Shown: one piece after another, positions 17,076 to 25,204 of the stretch
Layout of the letters: every line of letters starts with the position of its first letter
Numbering within the stretch: the stretch's first letter is position 1
NCBI GenBank assembly: GCA_934140005.1
Contig: CAKPBB010000005.1
Location: 1-64,000, forward strand
DNA from: an uncultured Clostridia bacterium
GTDB lineage: Bacteria; Bacillota; Clostridia; TANB77; CAG-508
Length of the DNA: 64,000 bases
Reading direction: 5' to 3'
Notes under the pieces: model-generated
Database searches by the model: none
What the model saw: only the letters and a program-made list of their open reading frames with translations
What the model was told of the DNA's origin: nothing
Program-made: the position numbers and the translations under genes

Positions 17076-18416
17076 TTATGATGGTGTTCCATCATCTTCT
17101 TGCTTTGTTCTTTCTATACCTTCTTGGTCTATCGCATTAAGCATTTCTTGATACTCATCTTTTTCTTTCAATTGTTTTAACTTTTCTTGATTTATTATTT
17201 CACTAACTCTTTCTATTGTTCTTTGTCTTGTTGTATTTTCACTTATATCTTGTATTAAAGAATATGTATCTTCCAAATACTCCTGTGTTGCTTTTTCTTG
17301 ATTTACTAGAATATGTGATTCTTCTAATTCTTTTACTTCTTCTTCAATTTCTTTTCTTCTATCTTTTTCTGACTCATCATCCATTTTAACAGAAACAGTT
17401 ATAAGTTCCTTTATTTCTTGAAAAGCTTTTTCTTTTGTAGCTCTTTTTAGTAGTCTATGATCTAACTCAATTGATTTATTTAAAAATTCTAAAGCTTTAT
17501 CTTTTTCACCTCTTCTTGCATAAATTCTCGCCAATTGATAATAAGACATAGCTTCTAAGTTCTTATCATATAAGCTTTCTTTAAAATATTGTTCCGCCAA
17601 ATTATATTCTTTTTCAATTAAAGCTAATTGTCCTAAATTATATTTTGTTCCCCATAGTTTATGATTTATTGACGCAGCTCTTTCATACATATCCTTAGCC
17701 ATTTGAAAATCATTTAATCTTGTATATACAATTCCAAGATTATAATACAATTCAAAATCTGCTGGTCTAAATTTTAAAGCATTCTCATACACACTAGCTG
17801 CCTCTTTAAACCTTTCTTGTTCACAAAGCATATCTCCTAGTAAACAAGATGCTTCATACATATCTGGTTTATTCCTAACTAATTTTTCAAGCATTTCTAT
17901 TGCTTCATCTTTTTTTCCTAAATCTCTTAATAATTCAGAAATTTTATAATATGAATCATAGTCATTCTTTTTTAAATCGATAGCAGTTACATATTCATCA
18001 ATTGCTTTTCGCATTCCACCTTCTTTTTCATAAATAACAGCTAATAATTTATGAGCATAATAACTATCTGGATATTTTGAAACAAGCTTGCTTAAAATAG
18101 CTTTTGCACCTTTAGTATCTCCTATAAAATTCAAACAATTTGCCAAAAAAACATTTAAAATTTCTGAAAAATTTATTTCCTTCCATTCTAGATATATAAT
18201 TAAAACTGGCAATATAATAGACAACAAATATCGTAAGCTTCTAAAAAAGAAGTTTGCCTTTATTCTTAATTTTATTTCAAAAAAACTAATTGCTATTCCA
18301 AATCCCTGCAATGTCAATAATATTATATAATTAGAGTCATCTTTTCTGATTATTTTGAAAAAGATAATGATAAATAAGGAAAAAGCTAGTAAACTAAATA
18401 TTACATTTTCAAGCAA
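17076..18416 (-). CDS. Membrane-anchored TPR protein
   Basis: A 446-residue protein with two to three N-terminal membrane helices (about 3-22, 28-48, 58-78), then at least seven tetratricopeptide repeats (about 95-330; for example Y-A-H-K-L-L-A-V-I-Y-E-K-E-G and Y-Y-N-L-G-I-V-Y-T-R-L), then a charged coiled-coil tail. TPRs mediate protein contacts on the cytosolic side. The start is a TTG at 18416, set by GGAGG eight bases upstream. Family members are widespread in Clostridia with no defined role; partner unknown. Confidence 0.8.
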   Translation of the reverse strand: MLENVIFSLLAFSLFIIIFFKIIRKDDSNYIILLTLQGFGIAISFFEIKLRIKANFFFRSLRYLLSIILPVLIIYLEWKEINFSEILNVFLANCLNFIGDTKGAKAILSKLVSKYPDSYYAHKLLAVIYEKEGGMRKAIDEYVTAIDLKKNDYDSYYKISELLRDLGKKDEAIEMLEKLVRNKPDMYEASCLLGDMLCEQERFKEAASVYENALKFRPADFELYYNLGIVYTRLNDFQMAKDMYERAASINHKLWGTKYNLGQLALIEKEYNLAEQYFKESLYDKNLEAMSYYQLARIYARRGEKDKALEFLNKSIELDHRLLKRATKEKAFQEIKELITVSVKMDDESEKDRRKEIEEEVKELEESHILVNQEKATQEYLEDTYSLIQDISENTTRQRTIERVSEIINQEKLKQLKEKDEYQEMLNAIDQEGIERTKQEDDGTPS

Positions 18417-18499
18417 ATTATTTCCTCCATTCCATATTCACATTTTCTTAAACTTTTTTGATTATATCATATAGAATCTTTCAAAACAAGATTTTTAAG

Positions 18500-18530
18500 C
18501 ATAAAAAAACTCTATTGTTAAATAGAGTTT
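18500..18530 (-). terminator. Terminator of the rimP-nrnA operon
   Basis: AAACTCTATT / AATAGAGTTT stem (18507-18530, loop GTTA) followed on the minus strand by a T run. The stop codon of nrnA overlaps the stem. Confidence 0.8.
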
Positions 18531-19482
18531 ATTTTAAATGTTTCATTGCTTCTGATATTATTGCTTTTTTAGCATCTTCTAAATTCATATTGATTGTTGC
18601 CCCAGCAGCTCTTATATGTCCTCCGCCACCAAACATCATACAAACTTCTGATACATCAACATAATCATTTGATCTAAGTGAAATTTTAAAACCTTTATCT
18701 CTTTCATGTAAAAATATTGATATTTCAACGCCTTGAATATTTCTTCCAATTTCAACTATACCTTCATGGTCTCCAGGTTTCATATTTACTCTTTCATCAT
18801 CTTCTTTTGTTATATATGTAAATGCAATTTTTCCATCAGCAAAAAATTCTAATCTATCCATTGCCATTTTCTGAATTTCAAATTTAGCAGGTGTCATAAT
18901 CATCATTGATTCTCTATATATTTTAGAAACATTAACACCTTTTGATAATGCCCAAGCTGCAAATTCAAATGTTTCAGTTGTAATATTACTATTTCTAAAA
19001 CCATTAGTATCTGTAATAATTCCTGTTAATAAACAAGAAGCAATATCTTTTGTTATCTCAATATTTAAATATTCAAAACTTGAAACTAAAATTTGAGCAC
19101 AAGCTGGTGAAACTTGGTCAGCTATATTATAATCTGCAAACATTGCATTTTTTCCATGATGGTCAAATTCTACTGTTACTTTTGCATTTTCAAAATACTT
19201 ATGAAAAATACTATTTACTCTTTTTAATTCTGGACAATCTACAACAATTGCCATATCATATTCTTCTAAGCTTCCTTCAGTTTTTATATTTTCAACTCCA
19301 GGTAAGAAATTAAAATTTGCTGGGTATTCCTTCATTATAACTTCTGCTTTTTTTCCCATATTTTGAAGTGCTAAGCACATGCCTAAACTGCTTCCAACTG
19401 CATCTCCGTCAGGGCTTTCATGTGCTAAAATAACAAATGTTTCTGCATTATTTATCTCTTTTAAAATCTCATCTAATGTCAT
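18529..19482 (-). CDS. nrnA: DHH-family oligoribonuclease / PAP phosphatase
   Basis: NrnA-type phosphoesterase that degrades very short RNA and dephosphorylates 3'-phosphoadenosine 5'-phosphate in the cytosol. The 317 residues show the DHH metal motifs H-E-S-P-D-G-D-A-V-G-S-S (the family usually has D-x-D-x-(D/S)-G; here P-D-G-D), I-V-V-D-C-P, F-D-H-H-G, and the DHHA1 end G-G-G-H-I-R-A-A-G. The start at 19482 abuts the rbfA stop and is preceded by GGAG within rbfA, so the two are coupled. This is the usual last gene of the nusA operon in Firmicutes. Confidence 0.93.
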   Translation of the reverse strand: MTLDEILKEINNAETFVILAHESPDGDAVGSSLGMCLALQNMGKKAEVIMKEYPANFNFLPGVENIKTEGSLEEYDMAIVVDCPELKRVNSIFHKYFENAKVTVEFDHHGKNAMFADYNIADQVSPACAQILVSSFEYLNIEITKDIASCLLTGIITDTNGFRNSNITTETFEFAAWALSKGVNVSKIYRESMMIMTPAKFEIQKMAMDRLEFFADGKIAFTYITKEDDERVNMKPGDHEGIVEIGRNIQGVEISIFLHERDKGFKISLRSNDYVDVSEVCMMFGGGGHIRAAGATINMNLEDAKKAIISEAMKHLK

Positions 19483-19860
19483 CTATTTGTCTCCTTCTTC
19501 ATTTTTCTTTAAATCTTTTGTAATATTTTTTAAAATTTCATCAATTCTAGAACCATATTCTAATGACTCATCAAATTCAAATATCAATTCTGGAGTTGTT
19601 CTTAAGTTTACTCTTTTTGCAACTTCACTTCTAATATATCCACTTGATTGTTTAAGAATTTTAAGATTTTCTTTTTTGCTCTTTTCATTTATCATACTAA
19701 CATATACTTTTGCAAATCTTAAATCAGGTGTTGTTTTAACTCCTGTTACACTTATAAGTCCTGTTAAATGAGGATTTTTTAATTCTAAAGAAATTATATT
19801 GCTAATTTCTTTTTTTAATTCCTCATCAACTTTATACATTCTATTACTCTTACTTGGCAT
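19483..19860 (-). CDS. rbfA: Ribosome-binding factor A
   Basis: Small KH-fold factor for 16S rRNA processing and cold-adapted 30S maturation. From the ATG at 19860 it has 125 residues, beginning M-P-S-K-S-N-R-M-Y-K-V-D-E-E-L. It carries L-K-N-P-H-L-T-G-L-I-S-V-T-G-V, T-P-D-L-R-F-A-K-V-Y-V-S and R-T-T-P-E-L-I-F-E-F-D. The frame is open to 19881, but the extra residues lack conservation. No clear ribosome site is seen for either start. It lies between infB and nrnA as in other Firmicutes. Confidence 0.92.
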   Translation of the reverse strand: MPSKSNRMYKVDEELKKEISNIISLELKNPHLTGLISVTGVKTTPDLRFAKVYVSMINEKSKKENLKILKQSSGYIRSEVAKRVNLRTTPELIFEFDESLEYGSRIDEILKNITKDLKKNEEGDK

Positions 19861-19890
19861 ATATTTACATATATAGAACATAATCTAAAT

Positions 19891-19923
19891 CTTAATATAC
19901 TAGGAAGTCCCTAGTATATTAAG
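19891..19923 (-). promoter_or_regulatory. Strong hairpin between infB and rbfA
   Basis: A 14-bp perfect stem (19891-19904 with 19910-19923) with a five-base loop lies in the 112-base gap. There is no T run on the minus strand, so it is more likely an mRNA processing or stability element than a full terminator inside the operon. Confidence 0.55.
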
Positions 19924-19972
19924 ACAAATATTTTAATTATACTAGTTCTATATAATTTCTCCTTTCTTAGAA

Positions 19973-22780
19973 CTATTTTACTTCTTCCATAACATAAACT
20001 TCTAAAATATCATCTTCTTTTATGTCATTGAATTTTTCAATTTGTAAACCACATTCATATCCTGTTGATACTTCTTTAACATCATCTTTAAATCTTTTTA
20101 AAGATATAAGTTTTCCATCATGTATAACTATATTATCACGAATTATACGAATTCCAGCATTTCTAGAAACTTTACCACTAGTTACATAAGCACCAGCAAT
20201 TGTTCCAACATTTGAAACTTTGAATGTTTGTCTTACTTGAGCTGTACCAATTACAACTTCTTTGTAAACTGGGTCTAGTAATCCCTTCATTGCAGCTTCA
20301 ACATCATTTATTGCATCATAAATTACAGAATATGTTTTAATTTCAACTTTTTCTTTATCTGCTATTGATTTTGCAAGTAATCCAGGTCTTACATTAAATG
20401 CAATAATAATTGCATTTGATACTTTTGCAAGTGTTACATCTGATTCTGTAACTCCACCAACATTTGAATGAATTACTGATACTTTTACTTCATTATTAGA
20501 TAGTTTTTCTAATGATTGTTTTAAAGCTTCAACAGAACCTTGAACATCTGCTTTTACAATTAAGTTCAATTGTTTTAAGTTTTCACTTTCAATCTTATTA
20601 AATAAATCATCTAATGTTACTGCGCTACTCTTTGAAAGTTCTTTTTCTCTTTCTTCAATTCTTCTCTTTTCAATTAAATGTTTAGCAGTTTTTTCATCTT
20701 TAACCTCATAGAATATATCTCCAGATTGAGGTACTGATGTTAGACCTGTAATCTCAACTGGTGTTGATGGTCCTGCTGATTTTACTTTTTTACCTTTATA
20801 GTCTTGCATTGTACGAATTCTACCAATTGTTGAACCAACAATAATTGTATCTCCAACATCTAGTTTTCCTCTTTGTACAAGCATAGTTGCAACTGGTCCT
20901 TTATTCTTATCTAGTTTTGCTTCGATAACAGTACCTTTTGCTTGTTTATTTGGATTAGCTTTTAACTCTAACATATCAGCTTCTAGTAATACCATTTCTA
21001 ATAAGTTATCAATACCTTCATGCTTTTTAGCAGATATTGGAACATATATTGTAGAGCCACCCCATTCTTCTGGTACTAACTCATATTTCATCAATTCTTG
21101 TTGTACTTTTTCAAAGTTAGCATCTGGTAAATCCATCTTATTTACAGCAACTATAATTGGGATATTAGCTGCTTTAGCATGGTTAATAGCTTCAACAGTT
21201 TGAGGCATTACACCATCATTTGCTGCAACAACTAGTATAGCAATATCTGTAATCATAGCACCTCTTGCACGCATACTTGTAAAAGCTTCGTGTCCTGGTG
21301 TATCTAAGAAAGTAATATCTCTTCCATTTATTTTTACTTGATAAGCACCTATATGTTGTGTAATACCACCAGATTCACCTTCAATTACATTAGTACTACG
21401 AATTGCATCTAATAAAGAAGTTTTTCCATGATCTACGTGTCCCATTACAACTATAACAGGTGGTCTTGTTTGTAATTCTTCTTCTTTATCCTCTGTTTCA
21501 TCGATTAAGATATCTTCATCTGTAACAATATTTTTCTTTGTTGCATTTATTCCATATTCTTGAGCTATTAAATATGCTGTATCAAAATCTAATTCATTAT
21601 TGATAGTAGCCATAATTCCTAAATTTAATAATTTCTTAATTACATCACTACTTGTAATCTTCATTTCAGAAGCTAAGTCTTTTACTGTTATTGTTTCAGG
21701 AATTGTTATTTCTGTAAGTTTAAATATTTTTTGCTTATTTCTCTTTTCATTTTTTTGAAGCTTCTTTTTACTTCTTCTACCTCTTTCTGTACTTAAATCA
21801 TAATAGTCTAGCATGTCTCCTTCACTAAACATATTAGATAATTTATTTTGTTTCTTTAAACTCTTTAATTTTCCTGAATCAAAATCATTTGAATCATTTT
21901 TCTTTGTTTTTTTAGGTTTTTGTTCTTCTTGTTTTTGATTTTGTTTCATTTTTTCTTTAACTTTATTGCCATATTCCCTAACATTTTCTTTTTCAGGAAT
22001 CTCTACTTCTATAATATCTTTAATCTTTCTTTCAATTCCTCTTTCATTGCTTCTCTCATTTAAATCACGTCTTTGACCATTTCTATTATCATTTCTATTT
22101 TCATTTCTGAAACCATTATTTCTTCTTTGATTATTGAAGTTATTACCTTGTTCATTATTTTTATTATAACCATTATTATTTCTATTATAATTATTTCTAT
22201 GAGAAAAACCATTATCTCTTCTATCGTTATTGTAGTTTCTTTCTCCATTATTATTTCTGTCATTGTTATAATTTCTTCCAAAGTTTCTGTTGTTTTGTGA
22301 GTAAGGTTGTTTTCTATCATCAAATCTTTTTTCTTCATTTCTTCTTTCTTCTGGTTTCTTCTCAGTTGTTTTTGTTTCTACTTTTTCTTCACTCACTACA
22401 GATTTAGGTTTTACTTCTGCTGTAACTTTTTCAATTACTTTTTCTTCAACTTTTTTAGTTTCTGTAGCTTTTTCTACTTTCTCTACTTTTTCAACTTTAA
22501 CTTCTTTTTTCTCTACAACTTTTTCTTTTTTTGGTTCTTCTTTCTTTTTTAATCCAAATAATTCATCTACTGTTAATGGTTTTGTAGGTTTGTTTCTATA
22601 TACTATATTAAAATCTTTATTTCTATTTTTCTCTACAAATCCTACTTCTTTACTTCTTGCTTGTTCTCTTTTTCTTTTATCTTCTTCTAATCTTTTTTGT
22701 TCTTCATCTTCATTTACAGTTACAGACCTTCTGATAATAAATGGTTGCTCTGAATTCTTTTTTTCTTTTTTATTTTCCAT
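19973..22780 (-). CDS. infB: Translation initiation factor IF-2
   Basis: GTPase that places initiator fMet-tRNA on the 30S subunit. About 935 residues: a long disordered N-terminus rich in Lys, Glu, Asn and Arg (to about 370; R-N-N-N-G-Y-N-K type stretches), the IF2-N domain, then the G domain with G-H-V-D-H-G-K-T (G1), D-T-P-G-H-E (G3) and N-K-M-D (G4), and C-terminal domains II-IV. The start is uncertain: the ATG at 22780 (M-E-N-K-K-E-K-K) looks like the family start but GGAG is 17 bases upstream; an in-frame TTG at 22810 is the alternative. It sits 13-43 bases after ylxQ. Confidence 0.95.
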   Translation of the reverse strand: MENKKEKKNSEQPFIIRRSVTVNEDEEQKRLEEDKRKREQARSKEVGFVEKNRNKDFNIVYRNKPTKPLTVDELFGLKKKEEPKKEKVVEKKEVKVEKVEKVEKATETKKVEEKVIEKVTAEVKPKSVVSEEKVETKTTEKKPEERRNEEKRFDDRKQPYSQNNRNFGRNYNNDRNNNGERNYNNDRRDNGFSHRNNYNRNNNGYNKNNEQGNNFNNQRRNNGFRNENRNDNRNGQRRDLNERSNERGIERKIKDIIEVEIPEKENVREYGNKVKEKMKQNQKQEEQKPKKTKKNDSNDFDSGKLKSLKKQNKLSNMFSEGDMLDYYDLSTERGRRSKKKLQKNEKRNKQKIFKLTEITIPETITVKDLASEMKITSSDVIKKLLNLGIMATINNELDFDTAYLIAQEYGINATKKNIVTDEDILIDETEDKEEELQTRPPVIVVMGHVDHGKTSLLDAIRSTNVIEGESGGITQHIGAYQVKINGRDITFLDTPGHEAFTSMRARGAMITDIAILVVAANDGVMPQTVEAINHAKAANIPIIVAVNKMDLPDANFEKVQQELMKYELVPEEWGGSTIYVPISAKKHEGIDNLLEMVLLEADMLELKANPNKQAKGTVIEAKLDKNKGPVATMLVQRGKLDVGDTIIVGSTIGRIRTMQDYKGKKVKSAGPSTPVEITGLTSVPQSGDIFYEVKDEKTAKHLIEKRRIEEREKELSKSSAVTLDDLFNKIESENLKQLNLIVKADVQGSVEALKQSLEKLSNNEVKVSVIHSNVGGVTESDVTLAKVSNAIIIAFNVRPGLLAKSIADKEKVEIKTYSVIYDAINDVEAAMKGLLDPVYKEVVIGTAQVRQTFKVSNVGTIAGAYVTSGKVSRNAGIRIIRDNIVIHDGKLISLKRFKDDVKEVSTGYECGLQIEKFNDIKEDDILEVYVMEEVK

Positions 22781-22823
22781 AGACTCTGTTCTTGAAACTC
22801 CTTTAATCAAATTTTCTAACTTA

Positions 22824-23132
22824 TTACTCTTCTCTTATGTATTTATTTTTAATAGCTTCAGCAAAATTTTTATCTTCTATTGCTATTATTGCTTTATTAA
22901 CTTTTCCAATTGCTTTACTATTATCAAATATTGTTCCGAAAATCATATATGGTATATTTTTTTTATTTGCAATATCAATTATTTTCTTTTTACTTTTCTC
23001 TGATGTATCTTCTGCAATTATAATCAATTTTACTTTTTGCTTTGCTATTTTATCAAGTACTGCTTCTGTTCCAAATGAAACTTTTCCAGCTCTTGTACAC
23101 AATCCTAATAAACCATATATCTTATTTTCCAT
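22824..23132 (-). CDS. ylxQ: YlxQ, L7Ae-like ribosomal/kink-turn protein
   Basis: A 102-residue L7Ae/L30e-fold protein (Y-G-L-L-G-L-C-T-R-A-G-K-V-S-F-G-T-E-A-V near the start). Proteins of this family bind kink-turn RNA; YlxQ itself is not well characterised. The start at 23132 overlaps the end of rnpM by 11 bases, typical of this operon. The position between rnpM and infB confirms the call. Confidence 0.9.
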   Translation of the reverse strand: MENKIYGLLGLCTRAGKVSFGTEAVLDKIAKQKVKLIIIAEDTSEKSKKKIIDIANKKNIPYMIFGTIFDNSKAIGKVNKAIIAIEDKNFAEAIKNKYIREE

Positions 23133-23382
23133 TGATTGTACTCCTTATTTCTTCGTAAAATTCATTTTGAACAGGAATTTCTAAAATTCTTTCTAATCTT
23201 TTAGATTTTATAAGTTTATTTAAGCAATTTTCGTTTTTACAAATATATGCTCCTCGGCCATTTTTCTTTCCTGTTAAATCTATTTCTATATTGCCTTCGA
23301 CTGTTCTTACTATTCTTAATAAGTCATTCTTTTCTTTTTGTTCATTGCAAGAAATACATCTTCTTAATGGTTGTTTTTTCAA
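23122..23382 (-). CDS. rnpM: RNase P modulator RnpM (YlxR)
   Basis: An 86-residue YlxR-family protein with the signature R-R-C-I-S-C-N-E-Q-K near the start, G-R-G-A-Y-I-C, and N-C-L-N-K-L-I-K-S-K-R-L. YlxR/RnpM binds the RNA subunit of RNase P and modulates its activity in Bacillus. It lies directly between nusA and ylxQ, its normal place. Confidence 0.9.
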   Translation of the reverse strand: MKKQPLRRCISCNEQKEKNDLLRIVRTVEGNIEIDLTGKKNGRGAYICKNENCLNKLIKSKRLERILEIPVQNEFYEEIRSTINGK

Positions 23383-23410
23383 AATTTCCCTCTCCTAAAT
23401 AATATAAATA

Positions 23411-24538
23411 TTATTCTTCTACATTCTCATTTTCTTCATTTACATCTTCTGATGTTTCATTTTCTTCATTAGCTTTTTGAGCTAACATTTCTCTAAATTG
23501 TGATTCTGATTTAATATCTATTTTCCAATTAGTTAATTTTGCTGCTAATCTTGCATTTTGTCCAGATTTTCCTATTGCTAATGATAATTGATCATCTGGA
23601 ACTATAACTTGTGCAAATTTTTCCTCTTCTTTTGCATCAACTGCCATAACTTGTGCTGGTAATAATGCAGCAGCAATATATATTGATGGATCTTCATTCC
23701 ACTCAATAACATCAATTTTTTCACCGTGTAATTCATTGATAATATTTTGAATTCTTACACCTTTTTGTCCAACACAAGAACCTACTGGATCTATATTTTC
23801 ATTTTTTGAATAAACTGCAACTTTACTTCTTGAACCAGCATCTCTTGAAACACTTTTAATTTCGATTAGACCTTCATAAATTTCTGGTATTTCAAATTCA
23901 AATAATTTTCTTACAAAATCAGGATGACTTCTTGAAACTATTACTTGTGGATTGCCTTTTATTTCTTTTTTTACAGATACAACATATCCTCTAATTTTAT
24001 CATTTACTTTATAATGTTCTGTTGGCACTTGCTCTTTTGCTGTCATTATACCTTCTAATTTTCCTAAATCTAAAACAACTAATCCATCATCTACTTTTTG
24101 AATAATACCTGTAACAATTTCACCTGTTTTATCATGATATTCATTATATATGATATCTCTTTCTGCTTCTCTTATTTTTTGTACTACAACTTGCTTTGCA
24201 GTTTGTGCTGCAATTCTACCAAAGTCTTTTGGTACGATTTCCAAATCAACTGTTTCTCCAATTTCAGCTTTAGGATTGATTTGTCTAGCTTCATCAATAC
24301 TTATTTCTAATAATGGATCTTCTGATTTTTCAACAACTTCTCTTACAGAATAAATATGAATATCTCCTGTTTCTTGATTGATTGTAACCTTAACATTATC
24401 AACTGAATCAAAGTTTTTCTTATATGCTGAAACTAAAGCTCCTTCTAATGATTCAATAAGATAATCCTTCTTTATTCCCCTTTCTTTTTCTAGTTCGTCC
24501 ATTGCTCCAATTAGTTCTTTAACATCAATGTTCTTCAT
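23411..24538 (-). CDS. nusA: Transcription termination/antitermination protein NusA
   Basis: Binds RNA polymerase and nascent RNA to control pausing, termination and antitermination. From the ATG at 24538 (M-K-N-I-D-V-K-E-L) it has 375 residues: N-terminal domain to about 125, S1 domain (G-E-I-V-T-G-I-I-Q-K-V-D-D-G), KH1 (P-V-G-S-C-V-G-Q-K-G-V-R-I) and KH2 (L-A-I-G-K-S-G-Q-N-A-R-L-A). An acidic Glu/Asn tail follows. An upstream in-frame ATG at 24562 would overlap rimP; the inner ATG is chosen because GGGAGG precedes it. The C-terminal acidic repeats of proteobacterial NusA are absent, as usual for Firmicutes. Confidence 0.95.
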   Translation of the reverse strand: MKNIDVKELIGAMDELEKERGIKKDYLIESLEGALVSAYKKNFDSVDNVKVTINQETGDIHIYSVREVVEKSEDPLLEISIDEARQINPKAEIGETVDLEIVPKDFGRIAAQTAKQVVVQKIREAERDIIYNEYHDKTGEIVTGIIQKVDDGLVVLDLGKLEGIMTAKEQVPTEHYKVNDKIRGYVVSVKKEIKGNPQVIVSRSHPDFVRKLFEFEIPEIYEGLIEIKSVSRDAGSRSKVAVYSKNENIDPVGSCVGQKGVRIQNIINELHGEKIDVIEWNEDPSIYIAAALLPAQVMAVDAKEEEKFAQVIVPDDQLSLAIGKSGQNARLAAKLTNWKIDIKSESQFREMLAQKANEENETSEDVNEENENVEE

Positions 24539-24555
24539 TTTTCTAAATTCCTCCC

Positions 24556-25017
24556 TTACCATTCATATATAGTCTTTGCTAATGCTATATTTTTTAAATC
24601 TATATTGATATTTTTATTATCCATCTCTAATATAATTTCATTATCATTATATTCTTTCAAGACACCAATTAACTCTTTTTCTTTGTCAATTGCTTTAAAT
24701 AGTTTTATACTTATTTCATTGCCTATCTGTTTTAAAAAATGTTCTTTTTTTCTCAAAACTCTCTCTAAACCTGGTGAAGAAACTTCTAAATAATATTGTT
24801 CTTTTATGTAATCTTCTTCATCCAATATATCTGTAATAGCATTATTCACTATTTCACAATCATTTATGTCTATAGTTCCATCTTTATCAATAATAATCCT
24901 TAAATAATAATCTTTACCTTCCTTTACATATTGAACATCATATAATTCATAGTTCAAATTTTCGATAATTGGTTTTAATCTTTTTTCAACTTTGCTTTCA
25001 ATGCTATTTACAGCCAC
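24556..25017 (-). CDS. rimP: Ribosome maturation factor RimP
   Basis: Assists 30S subunit assembly. About 153 residues with V-E-K-R-L-K-P-I-I-E, Y-L-R-I-I-I-D-K-D-G-T-I-D-I-N-D-C and Y-Y-L-E-V-S-S-P-G-L-E-R-V-L, all RimP hallmarks. The GTG at 25017 is chosen: AGGAGGT is only one base from the ATG at 25023 but about seven from the GTG. First gene of the rimP-nusA-rnpM-ylxQ-infB-rbfA-nrnA operon. Confidence 0.93.
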   Translation of the reverse strand: MAVNSIESKVEKRLKPIIENLNYELYDVQYVKEGKDYYLRIIIDKDGTIDINDCEIVNNAITDILDEEDYIKEQYYLEVSSPGLERVLRKKEHFLKQIGNEISIKLFKAIDKEKELIGVLKEYNDNEIILEMDNKNINIDLKNIALAKTIYEW

Positions 25018-25049
25018 AGACATACCTCCTATTTATACTTTTACAAAAT

Positions 25050-25129
25050 GAAGAGTGGGATAATTCCCACTCTTCGTGTAAACATTTTTAAGATATTTAT
25101 ATTTTACCATAAAAATCAAGTAATTGCAA
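25050..25129 (-). promoter_or_regulatory. Promoter and leader hairpin of the nusA operon
   Basis: TTGCAA (25124-25129), a 17-base spacer and TAAAAT (25101-25106) with TGG before the -10 form the promoter; start near 25094. The leader contains an 11-bp perfect hairpin (25050-25060 with 25065-25075) followed by ATTTTGT. It could act as an attenuator, or as the terminator of the upstream gene (stop at 25205). NusA autoregulates its operon in other bacteria; whether this hairpin is used for that is a guess. Confidence 0.6.
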
Positions 25130-25204
25130 GTGTTTTTTTATTTTTATTGCATTTAACTTTTCACTTGACAATTTTAGTCTATTATCCTATTTAATTTTAA
25201 AAAT

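Noticed and set aside
22060..22552. Open frames inside the infB N-terminus on both strands
   Set aside because: These come from the low-complexity Asn/Arg/Lys stretch of IF-2; the infB frame with full G-domain motifs is real.
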